From Pseudomonadota bacterium (GTDB taxonomy: Bacteria; Myxococcota_A; UBA9042), in assembly GCA_005792545.1 (NCBI GenBank), contig SXRM01000157.1:1-44996 (forward strand): 44,996 bases of DNA, given 5' to 3'. The position numbers were made by a program, and so were the translations under genes. Each line of letters opens with the position of its first letter. Within the stretch, counting starts at the first letter, position 1. This document shows positions 23,945-33,022 of the stretch, piece by piece. The notes under the pieces were generated by a model. It was not told the DNA's origin. It searched no databases and was given only the letters and a program-made list of their open reading frames with translations.

Positions 23945-25406
23945 CCTCGGCTCTCCATTTGATAGGGACACTGCGGTTCTTCGCTTCAAGGCCGGCAAAG
24001 ACCCGAACGCCCGCTGGGTGCTGTGGCCCATATTCACGTGGCGCGTCGTCGCACCGGTCCCCAGAGAGCGCAAGATCAATTTGTTCCAACGGGCCGTACT
24101 TGGCCTCGCCCGCGCCAAAGTCACGGCCATCGTAGAATTGGCCGACCGCCTGCTGATTGCACCTGACCTGGCAGCGCTCGTCGTGACGGAACTGCAGACC
24201 ATGTCGCTGCTTGGCCATGCTGGCGACCTCACGCAGCGTGGCCTCAGGATGCTCGACGACATAGAGGACGACCCACCGGACGAGGCCCAAGTCGGACATA
24301 TCATTTCCGACGGCTTTACCGGCAAGCTGTGGCCGCGATTCCTGAGCGGCGATCTGCCTGTGGCCGACGTGGAGGCCAACGAGGACGGCTGGCCGGTCAT
24401 GTTGAGTGGCAGCGCCGGCGACCCGTGGCGGGACTGGGTATTTTGTGTGCTGCCCAGCGGTCGCGACACCCTGATCAGCACCCGCCCGAGCGCCACCGAA
24501 GTGCTCCGCGCTGCACGGCGACACCGACGGCAGCGCGACGTCGACGACATCGATGACGAGCGCGACGTGCCACGACTGCAGCGGGTGTCTTTTGTCGATG
24601 ACCAGCCGGCACCTTACCTTCTGGCCCTGCGCGTGCGCCGCCATGAGTCAGGCGACTGGATGGTCGACGATCCATTCGGTCACGGTGAGGCGATCGAGCT
24701 GCGCGCCCGCTTGGAGGAGCGCCTCGACACCCACAACGGCCTGCGTTCGTGGTTGGCGCCGCTGCTTGCGGCGGACTCCACAGCGCCGACCTTGGCAGAC
24801 CTGCAAGCTGAGGCGACTTGGAAGGTCGAAGAGCGCCTGACCCTGACCATCCGCCAGTACGACGACGTGCGCCAGCGCCTTGTCGCTATGCAGCGGGCGC
24901 TGCTCGAAGCGCAGAGTCAGGACGCTCCGCCCGACAAGTGGGACGACGTGCTCGTCAAAGCGCAGCGCGCTGTCGAGCGGGCGCTCTATATGGTGTACCG
25001 GCAGCACCGAAATGCCCGCGAGGCGCTGTTCAGCCAACTCGCGCAGTCTGACAAGGACTTCAATCGCGGCTTGCTGGATGCTGTGGCTGCCGACCTCGGT
25101 TTCCGCGCGCCCTTGCCGGTCACGCTTTCATCGGTGCGACGCGGCAAGGTCCAGAACGCCGAACAGGGCGGCGGCGGCAGCCTGCGTCCATGGCTGGTGC
25201 TCGGCTTGCTGTGCGCGGATCGGGACGAGGAGCACCCACTGCGGCGGGCTGGGCGCACGACGCCCGAGTTGTTGCACCGCCTGGACGAACTGGCCACGGC
25301 CCGCGACCGGGCGGCTCACGACGGTGCGGCTTCTTGGCCCCAGAAAGTTCAGCGACACGTCGACACCGCCTACACGGCCATCGAAGCCCTGCTCCTGTTG
25401 CAGTGA
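23928..25406 (+). CDS. Hypothetical operon protein with possible C-terminal HEPN-like domain
   Basis: This 492-residue protein is of unknown family. ATG 23928 has GGAGG upstream and overlaps the helicase gene by 17 bases. The N-terminal half is mixed alpha/beta and very acidic in places. Residues about 330-492 are helical and end with LDELATARDRAAHDG, where R459-x4-H464 fits the R-x4-6-H motif of HEPN ribonucleases. Sequence alone cannot tell an active HEPN from a chance match. It lies between helicase and McrB-like ATPase, so it may be the linker or effector of the system. Confidence 0.6.
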   Translation: MASRDSLGSPFDRDTAVLRFKAGKDPNARWVLWPIFTWRVVAPVPRERKINLFQRAVLGLARAKVTAIVELADRLLIAPDLAALVVTELQTMSLLGHAGDLTQRGLRMLDDIEDDPPDEAQVGHIISDGFTGKLWPRFLSGDLPVADVEANEDGWPVMLSGSAGDPWRDWVFCVLPSGRDTLISTRPSATEVLRAARRHRRQRDVDDIDDERDVPRLQRVSFVDDQPAPYLLALRVRRHESGDWMVDDPFGHGEAIELRARLEERLDTHNGLRSWLAPLLAADSTAPTLADLQAEATWKVEERLTLTIRQYDDVRQRLVAMQRALLEAQSQDAPPDKWDDVLVKAQRAVERALYMVYRQHRNAREALFSQLAQSDKDFNRGLLDAVAADLGFRAPLPVTLSSVRRGKVQNAEQGGGGSLRPWLVLGLLCADRDEEHPLRRAGRTTPELLHRLDELATARDRAAHDGAASWPQKVQRHVDTAYTAIEALLLLQ

Positions 25407-25422
25407 ACGAGGATCGCCACCC

Positions 25423-28098
25423 ATGGGAAAGAACAAGAACCACAACCAGAATCGAAACTCCACGCCAAACCACACCCAAAATCAGAATCGACCACCAGTC
25501 GCAGCGACGCCCACTGCGCGCGCCGAGCCCACGCCAGACCAAGCCAGGCGCCTTGGTACCGCGTCGTCCCAATTGGAGGCATTGAACACCAGGCACGGGC
25601 ACTCAGCCGCCGCTGGTGTCGTCGAACCGATGGGGCCGACCCTAGAACAGTGCCTCAGGCGGGTCGAGGAACTGCTCAACACCGCCCGCGCCCATTTCGA
25701 CCGCGCCTGCGAACTGGAAGCGCAGGGCAGGGTCGAAGAAAAGCGCCTGGCCGACCAGCGTCGGGACCAAGACGCAGCGCTGCTACAAAGGCGGAAAGAT
25801 GCCGAGGCTGAACTTGCCAACAAGAAGCGCGAAGGCGAGCAAGCCGAACTTGAGTTGCTCACCGGCATGGAGGACCTGGCCAAGAAAGCCACGGCGCTCG
25901 CGCAACGAGACGCGGCGTGCAGAGCCAAAGACGCCGAACTCAGCGCGCAAGCGGCGCGGTTCGCCGAGCGTGAGTTCAACGCTGAACAGGGATTCGTTGC
26001 CGAGAAAACGCGCATTCTCAAGCCAGTCGAGGATGAGGTGAAGCGGCTGCGCGACTTGCGAGACCGCCTTAGTGCCGAAATCGCGACCGCGACAGCGAGC
26101 GCCGAGGAGGCTGTCCGCGCCCATGCAAAGGAGCGCGCCGAAAAGTGGGCAAAGGACGACGCTACGCACGCGCAAGCTGAGGCTGAAGCGCGTCGCAGCT
26201 TCGACGAATCGATGGCGCGGGAGCGTGAAGAGAAGCTGGCGGCACTGCGAACCCAGCTCAGCTTGGAGCGCGAAAAGGCCGAGGCTGGTTGGCAGGAGGC
26301 ACTCGCCCGCCGCACCGCCGCACTCGATGGCCGCGAATCCGAGCTTGAGGCACGGCAGCAGGCACTAGGCGATCGCGACCGGGCGCTGCATGCCGCCTCT
26401 CTCGACCTGCGGGCAGACCAAGAGATGCTGGCCGAAGACCGCGCCGGTCTCGAACGCAAGGTGGAGCGGCTGGTCGCCGAGCGCACAGAGGTCCTCCGAC
26501 ACGAAGCAGCGGCGCTGCAGGCGCAGTTGGCGGACGCCCGGACCTCGCGGGACAACTACTTCCAAGAAATGGAAGCCAGGCGCGAACTGGACCGACGCTT
26601 TGGCAACCGGAGCCCCAAGGAGATCCTGGCCGCGCTGACGGCGGCCGAGCGCGAGCGCGACAAGTTGAGCCAGCAACTTCGCGAGCGGCCCGACGCGCGC
26701 GCCGGCGAACGTCTCAGCGAATTGGAGCGCGAACGGTCGGCGTGGTTGGAAGAACGGGCCGCGCTGCACGGCGACTTGGCGCGTGGCCAAGGCGAGCTCG
26801 CGACCCGGCGACTCGCGGCCATTGAGCTCGAGACGCTGCGGGGGCAGAAAGAGGCGCTGGAGGTCCACAAACAATTCCTCGATGGCGCAGTGGACGACCT
26901 GCGCGCGCGAGTCAATGAACTCACGCGACAGGAGGACCACCGCAACCCGATGACGGCGCTGACCAGCTTGGATGAAGAGGAGGAATTGCAAGCAGAAATT
27001 CGCACGACGGCCCCATTCGGAAAGGGCAGGCTCACGCTGCAGGACTTTGCAGCGGACCTGCGCCATCGCATTGCACAGGGCGTCCCCGATCGCACGCTCT
27101 ACTACACCGACCGCGACGTTCGCGCTTTCGTTGGCGGTCTCGCCATGACCCGACTGATGCTGTTGCAGGGCATCTCTGGCACCGGCAAGACCAGCCTGCC
27201 GCTCGCGTTTGCCAATGCTGTGGACGGCGGCATTGAGATTGTCGAAGTCCAGGCTGGCTGGCGCGACCGCCAGGACCTGATTGGGTACTTCAACGCGTTC
27301 CACCGCCACTATTACGCGACCAACTTTCTGCAAGCGCTGTACAAAGCGGGTACGCCAGCCTACCGCGACCGCCTTTTCATCGTGGTTCTCGACGAGATCA
27401 ACCTGTCGCGGCCCGAGCAGTTCTTCGCTGATTTCCTGTCCGCCCTGGAGCAGCCGATCGACCAGAGACGCCTGACGCTGGTCAACGATCCGATCCCGCA
27501 AGCCCCAAGACTGCTGCGCGAGGGCAAGCACCTGCCCATCCCGCCCAACGTCTGGTTCGTTGGAACGGCCAACCACGACGAGAGCACTACCGAGTTCGCC
27601 CCCAAGACCTACGACCGGGCGCACGTGATGGAGATGCCGCGCAAGACTGACGCTGCGCAGTTCAAGGTGGAAACGCGCGGCCAGCGCAACCCGCTGTCCT
27701 ACCGGGATTTAGAGGCGGCGTTTGAGCAAGCTGTCAAGGAACACGCCAAGGCGGCCAAAGAAGCCGACAACTGGCTGCGAAGGGCGCCGTTCGTGGGCGA
27801 CCTGCAAGGGCGCTTTGGCGTAGGCTGGGGCAACCGACTCGAACACCAGCTCAGCCGGTATCTGCCTGTGGTGGTGGCGAGCGGCGGCTCGGTTGGCGAG
27901 GCCATGGACCATCTTTTGGTCACCAAGGTCTTGCGCAAGCTCAAGGATCGCCACGATGTGCGCGCAACCAGCCTGCAAGATCTCTGCGACAAGCTACAGG
28001 ACGCCTGGGACAAGCTCGACAACAAGAACCTGCCGGAGCGATGCGTCGAGTTGCTGGAGTCCGAAATCGCCGCGAAGAACGGCGAGGAGTCACGGTGA
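25423..28098 (+). CDS. Coiled-coil McrB-like AAA+ ATPase
   Basis: The 891-residue protein has a polar Asn-rich N-terminus (HNQNRNSTPNHTQNQN) and a long coiled coil from about 75 to 510, rich in Glu/Arg/Ala. A McrB-type AAA+ domain follows, with Walker A GISGTGKTSL at about 583-592, Walker B FIVVLDEINLSRPEQFF at about 652 and WFVGTANHDES as sensor. DEINLSRPEQFFADFLSALE is the McrB hallmark. ATG 25423 follows GAGGA 16 bp after the previous stop; the longer open frame upstream lies inside the preceding gene. McrB proteins are GTPase or ATPase motors that drive an McrC nuclease. The coiled coil replaces the usual DNA-recognition domain. Confidence 0.85.
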   Translation: MGKNKNHNQNRNSTPNHTQNQNRPPVAATPTARAEPTPDQARRLGTASSQLEALNTRHGHSAAAGVVEPMGPTLEQCLRRVEELLNTARAHFDRACELEAQGRVEEKRLADQRRDQDAALLQRRKDAEAELANKKREGEQAELELLTGMEDLAKKATALAQRDAACRAKDAELSAQAARFAEREFNAEQGFVAEKTRILKPVEDEVKRLRDLRDRLSAEIATATASAEEAVRAHAKERAEKWAKDDATHAQAEAEARRSFDESMAREREEKLAALRTQLSLEREKAEAGWQEALARRTAALDGRESELEARQQALGDRDRALHAASLDLRADQEMLAEDRAGLERKVERLVAERTEVLRHEAAALQAQLADARTSRDNYFQEMEARRELDRRFGNRSPKEILAALTAAERERDKLSQQLRERPDARAGERLSELERERSAWLEERAALHGDLARGQGELATRRLAAIELETLRGQKEALEVHKQFLDGAVDDLRARVNELTRQEDHRNPMTALTSLDEEEELQAEIRTTAPFGKGRLTLQDFAADLRHRIAQGVPDRTLYYTDRDVRAFVGGLAMTRLMLLQGISGTGKTSLPLAFANAVDGGIEIVEVQAGWRDRQDLIGYFNAFHRHYYATNFLQALYKAGTPAYRDRLFIVVLDEINLSRPEQFFADFLSALEQPIDQRRLTLVNDPIPQAPRLLREGKHLPIPPNVWFVGTANHDESTTEFAPKTYDRAHVMEMPRKTDAAQFKVETRGQRNPLSYRDLEAAFEQAVKEHAKAAKEADNWLRRAPFVGDLQGRFGVGWGNRLEHQLSRYLPVVVASGGSVGEAMDHLLVTKVLRKLKDRHDVRATSLQDLCDKLQDAWDKLDNKNLPERCVELLESEIAAKNGEESR

Positions 28099-30095
28099 CG
28101 AGTTACAAGTCCCGTGTCGACGGCGCCACGGCTCGGGCCGTGCCCAAGGTTGCCGTCTGCGACGCGTGGCTCGTCAACGACACCAGAGTTGGTGAGGACA
28201 TCGCGGGCGCCGACTCCGACGCCGTGCTCGGGCGGTGGCCGGAGGAACTGGAGACAAATGCCGTAGGGCAGGTCGCGAAAGCCATCGGCGACGCGCCTGA
28301 TTGGGAGACTTACGCGCAGACACCGCCAGTTGCGCAAAAACTTGCGGAGCGCGCGCGCCCCCTCCCGCTCGACCTGGCCATCGAGCGTCACCTGCAGCAC
28401 CTGCAGGTGGTATGCGACCGACCGCGGCTGCATTTGCGCGTGGAAGAAGAGCGCCTGCCGGTGTCGCGGGCGCGACGCACTCCCGTCCGGGCAGTCGCCG
28501 ACCTTGTGTCCCATCCCGGTGACTGGGAGCACCGGACGCTGCGGAGCATCCAGCCCTCGCGCGTGCTAGCGCGCCAGACTGAAGATGAGTGGAACCTGTA
28601 CGAAAACCGCGTCGCGGTTCGGTTGGTCGACCACTTACTCGGCTATCTCGCGAAGCGGCTAGATGAACTAAACAAAATCAAGGAGATTCTGGAAGGCAGC
28701 CGCGATCACGGCGATGAACTGCAGCGCACATCGTTTCGGCGGGCCCAGCGCATTTCGAAGCTTTGGGCGGACACGCTGGCTTCGACATCGGACGAGGAGC
28801 TCAAGCGCACGATGAAGACACTGGAGCGCGCCCGCCGCAAGCTGCAGGTGCTACTGGGCTCCCGGTTGTACTTGCATGTGCCGCGCAAACAGGCCGTGGC
28901 GCTTGCTCTTACGCAGACCAACATCCTGATAAATGACCCGCACTATCGCAAAGTTGCCGCGCTTTGGCGTGCATGGTTGAACTGGGGACACAGGCACCAC
29001 GAGACCAAGCAGCAGCGCGCCGAGCGGCAGCAGCGTGAGGCCGCCGATTGGGACCGCTTCGTGCTGCATTTGATTGTGCGTGGCTTTTCGACGCTTGGCT
29101 GGTCCGCCAAGAGCAACGTCAGAGGGTGGACACTGGCGGCGCCCGGTTGGTCGCCGGTCGCGCTGACGGCCACGGCGACGGGCGTGGTCGAATTGACGGG
29201 CCACCGGACACTGCGCCTGTTGCCGATTTGCGCGAACCTCGCGGAGGCAGATCCACAGAGGTTGTCGAGCGCGATCGAGGAACTCGACACGGCCTCCGCC
29301 GAGATCGTGGTAGCCCATGTCGGCAGGTCAGTGGCACTCCGCGACCCCGATCGTGCGTCAGGGTGGAGCTTTGGCGGGCGCGCCGTTCTGTTCGACTGCT
29401 CGCCCTGGAGCATCGACTGTGAGGAGCGGATGGCGCGTCTGCTCAGCGGGTGGCTCTGTCGTGCCGCCGCGCCGCCTTACCCGCTGGCGACGACTGTGCG
29501 CGCGCTGCCCGAGTGGCCTGGCAGGCAGGACTGGCTGCGCCATCTGGGCGGTGACCTCGTGGTGCTTCGTGCGCCCACACCTGGCGAATGCACCGAGGCG
29601 CGCGCTTGGGCCGCGTCAAAGGCGCGGGAACAAGATGACCTCAAGCGACGGGCCAAGGCGGCCAAGCAGTCGTATGCAGTCGCGCCGGGCAAAGCCATAG
29701 CGGTATTTGGGCAGCTCGTCGACCGTGCCGTCGTCGAGCTTGCAGGCATGGACCACTGCCCTGTGTGTGGTGACAAGGGCCTCGTCGAGCCGCGGCCCGG
29801 CAAGCGGTCGGACGGATCAGACGCGACCTGGTGGGCGCGGTGCGGAGCCTGTGAAAGCGAATGGGGCTCTCGCCCTTGCAATGCATGTGGTGCCCGTTAT
29901 CGGGCGCTCTGGCCACAGATCGGGCTTGACCTAGAGGCTGTCGCGCAATCTGCGCGAACTGCCGACTGGCCCGACAAGGTACTTGGCCGCGATGTGTGGG
30001 CGCAGCCGTGCTGCAGGAAACCTGGCGAGCAGTTCAGGTGTCCGGACTGCGGCAAATGTGGCGATGCGTCGTGTGCGGGGTGCCGAAGCGCTTGA
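28095..30095 (+). CDS. DUF2357/McrC-like protein with C-terminal zinc ribbons
   Basis: This 666-residue protein starts at GTG 28095, overlapping the McrB-like stop (GTGA). The middle part (EWNLYENRVAVRLVDHLLG, later NDPHYRKVAALWRAWL) is like DUF2357 proteins, which accompany McrB-like ATPases in place of McrC. I could not find the PD-(D/E)xK nuclease motif that most McrC proteins carry. The last about 110 residues hold several Cys pairs (CPVCGDKG, CGACESEW, CNACGARY, CPDCGKCGD), several zinc ribbons likely to bind nucleic acid. It is the last gene of the operon. The partner role with McrB is a strong inference; nuclease activity is unproven. Confidence 0.65.
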   Translation: MTSYKSRVDGATARAVPKVAVCDAWLVNDTRVGEDIAGADSDAVLGRWPEELETNAVGQVAKAIGDAPDWETYAQTPPVAQKLAERARPLPLDLAIERHLQHLQVVCDRPRLHLRVEEERLPVSRARRTPVRAVADLVSHPGDWEHRTLRSIQPSRVLARQTEDEWNLYENRVAVRLVDHLLGYLAKRLDELNKIKEILEGSRDHGDELQRTSFRRAQRISKLWADTLASTSDEELKRTMKTLERARRKLQVLLGSRLYLHVPRKQAVALALTQTNILINDPHYRKVAALWRAWLNWGHRHHETKQQRAERQQREAADWDRFVLHLIVRGFSTLGWSAKSNVRGWTLAAPGWSPVALTATATGVVELTGHRTLRLLPICANLAEADPQRLSSAIEELDTASAEIVVAHVGRSVALRDPDRASGWSFGGRAVLFDCSPWSIDCEERMARLLSGWLCRAAAPPYPLATTVRALPEWPGRQDWLRHLGGDLVVLRAPTPGECTEARAWAASKAREQDDLKRRAKAAKQSYAVAPGKAIAVFGQLVDRAVVELAGMDHCPVCGDKGLVEPRPGKRSDGSDATWWARCGACESEWGSRPCNACGARYRALWPQIGLDLEAVAQSARTADWPDKVLGRDVWAQPCCRKPGEQFRCPDCGKCGDASCAGCRSA

Positions 30096-30147
30096 GCGAG
30101 CTGGCCGCCCGCCGTCGGCGTTGACAGACCCGCCCGCCCGGCACCCC
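30077..30147. terminator. Large inverted repeat between convergent operons
   Basis: GGGGTGCCG (30077-30085) and CGGCACCCC (30139-30147) are perfect 9-bp arms flanking a GC-rich loop. They bracket the 55-bp gap between the stops of the McrC-like gene (+) and the Csm6-like gene (-). There is no T-run, so any termination role would be structural or factor-dependent. Confidence 0.35.
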
Positions 30148-30150
30148 ACG

Positions 30151-31869
30151 TCAGGGCTCGCCCCATATGCTGAAATCGACGTCTTCAAGCTCAGTCAAGG
30201 TCGCGCGAACCAACGTGATGTAGGCCGTGGCCAGGTCAACGCCAAATCCAAGGCCAATCTTGTGGACTGCGCCGCCTTTCCTCACAACCCGCAAGCCGCC
30301 GCCGTTCAGGTCGATGCCGGCGCGCAGGAGGGCCGGGCGCAAGTCGACCACCGTGCGCCGCTGACGGCCCTCATGGACGAGTCCGTTGCGCAGGTCGCGC
30401 ACAGAGTCTTCACTTTTGGGCTGGGTGCGCATGTCGATGGCCTCGGCGAACGAAAACGCGGCGCGGGCAAGTCCCGCACCCCACCACTTGCGCTGTGACC
30501 AGGTCCACAGGTCGTCAAGTCTGGCTTCTCTAGCCGACGGCGCGCGCTGGCCAGTCATGCGCGGTGCGACGGCCACACGGGGAGCGACGGCCAACAGGAT
30601 GGGGTCGTGCACGGCATCGGCCATAGTGCACAACAATTGCGTAACCTCCACCGCGTCGCCAGCCCGCGCAGCCGCCTCAGCGCAGAGCGCGGTCGTCAGC
30701 CAACCGCGTACAGCGCTGTCCACCTTGGCGGCCAAATGCGGCGTCACCGACCAGGCACCGGCGACGACGTCCACCACGCCCGGGCGCTGGCCACGCAGCT
30801 TGGGGTCAGTCGGCACCGTTGCCACAGTCTCACCCTGCAACCAGGCGCTGCCGGCTTGCAGTTCGGTGACCCAGCGCTCAGGGTCGGGAATTTTGGCTTG
30901 CATGGCCCGTGCCAAGAGCGCAGCGTCGGCGAAGCGGCCGCACCCAATCAAGTCGCGTGCCGCGGCACGCTGGCGAATGCTCTCCGCGGGCCGCAAACCC
31001 GGGTACGGCCGTGTGGCGGCATCCGAGCCTCCGCGGTCGCGCCGCTGCACCAGAATTTCGGCTTCGGGCAAGCGAAACGAGAGTGCATCGGCTACGGCCT
31101 CGAACATGGCGGGAATGCCACCGTCGTGGTGAAAGTACACACGCCGCGGCGGTATTGGCCACGCGGACACGGCCCTGAGCGCCGCGTCGACGCGTTGCAA
31201 CATCGCGGGCCGAGTCAGGCTGACTTGCTTGGCGTCGCCATATCGCAGGTCGGCGTACTCGGCGCCTTGCAGCAGGTTCAGCCACATGCAGCGGCCTGGC
31301 TGCACTTCGCTGGGCTCACCAATCGCATTGTCAGCAGCCACAAGACCAGTCTGGTTCTCAAACCACATGGCGATGATCTCGCCTGCTGCGTGTGGTTCGC
31401 CAGCGACCATGCGCGACCAGTCGACGTCTGCTGCCCCAGTTGCGTCGCGCGACGTTTGGCAAAGCAGCGCGCCGACGAGCTGTTCCGTCGGGTTGGCTGC
31501 GGCCGGGTGAAAGCGCCCAGCAGCCTGGGCGAGTAGACGCGGGTACACGGCCAAGCGCCCACCGCTCGACCGGGCCAGAGTCGGCAGCGGACGCAAGTGA
31601 CCACCCGTTGGGGCGACCGCAATTGCCCCATCTTTGACTACGACTTCGCAGTCGCTGCGCTCCTGCATGGGGCCGGCGGCCGGTTCGAGACCGAGATCCG
31701 TGAACTCGCGCACCAGGCAATCATGAACGGCCCGCGTCGCCGGTTTGCGCACTGGTGCGCTGGCGAGCGATTGGGTCCCGTCGTCGCCGACGACCTCGAC
31801 GACCAATTGCAGGTCGGTCTGTCCAAGCGTTGCGACAAAAAGGACTGGAATCTTTGCATTGCCCGTCAT
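30151..31869 (-). CDS. Csm6/Csx1-like CARF-HEPN protein
   Basis: The 572-residue protein has an N-terminal CARF-type Rossmann start (VLFVATLGQTDLQLVVEVV) and a later strand-loop RRVYFHHDGGIPAMFEAVADAL that suits the CARF ligand-binding loop. The C-terminal half is helical with DSVRDLRNGLVHEG: R494-N-x3-H499 is the classic R-N-x3-H of HEPN ribonucleases. Csm6 and Csx1 are ring-oligoadenylate-activated RNases of type III CRISPR systems. ATG 31869 overlaps the Cas6 stop (ATGA), so it is the third gene of the Card1-like/Cas6 operon. Length suits the family. The specific name is not fixed because the CARF part is divergent. Confidence 0.75.
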   Translation of the reverse strand: MTGNAKIPVLFVATLGQTDLQLVVEVVGDDGTQSLASAPVRKPATRAVHDCLVREFTDLGLEPAAGPMQERSDCEVVVKDGAIAVAPTGGHLRPLPTLARSSGGRLAVYPRLLAQAAGRFHPAAANPTEQLVGALLCQTSRDATGAADVDWSRMVAGEPHAAGEIIAMWFENQTGLVAADNAIGEPSEVQPGRCMWLNLLQGAEYADLRYGDAKQVSLTRPAMLQRVDAALRAVSAWPIPPRRVYFHHDGGIPAMFEAVADALSFRLPEAEILVQRRDRGGSDAATRPYPGLRPAESIRQRAAARDLIGCGRFADAALLARAMQAKIPDPERWVTELQAGSAWLQGETVATVPTDPKLRGQRPGVVDVVAGAWSVTPHLAAKVDSAVRGWLTTALCAEAAARAGDAVEVTQLLCTMADAVHDPILLAVAPRVAVAPRMTGQRAPSAREARLDDLWTWSQRKWWGAGLARAAFSFAEAIDMRTQPKSEDSVRDLRNGLVHEGRQRRTVVDLRPALLRAGIDLNGGGLRVVRKGGAVHKIGLGFGVDLATAYITLVRATLTELEDVDFSIWGEP

Positions 31870-32990
31870 GTGCCCTCGGAGGTTGCCAAGTCGATTGGGG
31901 CAGCGTAGCGATGCAGAAGTTCAGTCGTGCGGGTGTGCAGGTCGACAATGCGGTCTCGCAATTCCACCTCCAGGGCGGCTTGCGGCTGCGCCACCGCCGC
32001 CTTCGGCACCGCCGGCAACACCTGGCAATGCCCAAGCCCATACGAAGTGTGTCGACCCAGGCCGCACAATTCGGCCAGGGCAAACAGCGGCGCCCACGGA
32101 CCTAACTCGCCGGACAGCATCAAGCTGCCGATCAACCCACCGCCGACGATGCGATCGCCACTGCGGGTGGAGCGCTGGGCGAGTTGCACGGGCACGGTAT
32201 TGATGGCGTCCACACGCAGCGGATGGCGCTCGGCCAGGTCACCGATTGCATCGTGGATGGCCGATTCCACGCAGCGCTCGGCCCCTACGCTGCGCAAGGC
32301 TGCCTCAGTGATGCCCACGCGCACCGCCATGGCCGCCAGCAAACCGACCGGGTCGAGATCGCCAGCGATGCGCGGGTGCAGGCCAGCGCCCGGCAACTCG
32401 GTGGCCGTCTGCATTACCAATGTTGCCCTGCGCACGCCAAACCAAGCTTGTGCAGCCTGGCTGCCGATCGCGGCCATGGTTGTCGGTGTCTCGGCCCGTA
32501 CCCCGGCAACCTCGAAGCGGACAGTCTGCGGGTGCAGGCCATCTGGTGTGCTCGCGTCCAAGCCGATCGCACCCATGTCGCCGATGGCACCGAGCAGGCC
32601 GGCCAGTTCAGCCACGGGCCGTTCGCCCCACACGGCCACCGGCAGCACAAACTCGCCTTGAACCAGCCGCGCGGTCAGTCCCCGGTGATCGAGTCGAAAC
32701 GCGGGCGGAATGTCCTCCCAGGTGCCAGACAGGCCGGGCTTGTACCATAGGGCGTAGCGACATGGATCGCGAAACTGGCAGCGCCGTTGCTTTTCGCACT
32801 GGCTGCCCGCGAACCCGCGCGGGCTGCAGGTCGCCTTGGCCAGAGCCATGCCGAGCGCGCCGCGCAAAACCATGCCGGCCGCGACCGTGGGCCGACCGCG
32901 CTCATCGAACGCAAATGGCGCACTGGCCCGACACAGCACGCGCGCCTGGACGACAGGCATCCGAAACAGCGGCAAGTCGAGCAAGGCCAT
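31866..32990 (-). CDS. cas6: Cas6-type CRISPR RNA-processing endoribonuclease
   Basis: This 374-residue RAMP-fold protein shows two Cas6 features: the cysteine-rich segment CSPRGFAGSQCEKQRRCQF followed by DPCRYALWY, and the C-terminal Gly-rich loop LAELCGLGRHTSYGLGHCQV. Cas6 cuts the CRISPR transcript within repeats to leave an 8-nt 5' handle. It lies between the Card1-like and Csm6-like genes and overlaps the latter. ATG 32990 is chosen; a TTG at 33026 overlapping the upstream stop is possible. The catalytic residue could not be assigned with confidence. It would process both nearby arrays, whose repeats differ only in a hairpin loop. Confidence 0.8.
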   Translation of the reverse strand: MALLDLPLFRMPVVQARVLCRASAPFAFDERGRPTVAAGMVLRGALGMALAKATCSPRGFAGSQCEKQRRCQFRDPCRYALWYKPGLSGTWEDIPPAFRLDHRGLTARLVQGEFVLPVAVWGERPVAELAGLLGAIGDMGAIGLDASTPDGLHPQTVRFEVAGVRAETPTTMAAIGSQAAQAWFGVRRATLVMQTATELPGAGLHPRIAGDLDPVGLLAAMAVRVGITEAALRSVGAERCVESAIHDAIGDLAERHPLRVDAINTVPVQLAQRSTRSGDRIVGGGLIGSLMLSGELGPWAPLFALAELCGLGRHTSYGLGHCQVLPAVPKAAVAQPQAALEVELRDRIVDLHTRTTELLHRYAAPIDLATSEGT

Positions 32991-33022
32991 GCGGCAGACA
33001 GTCGTCGGAATTGCGGCGGACG

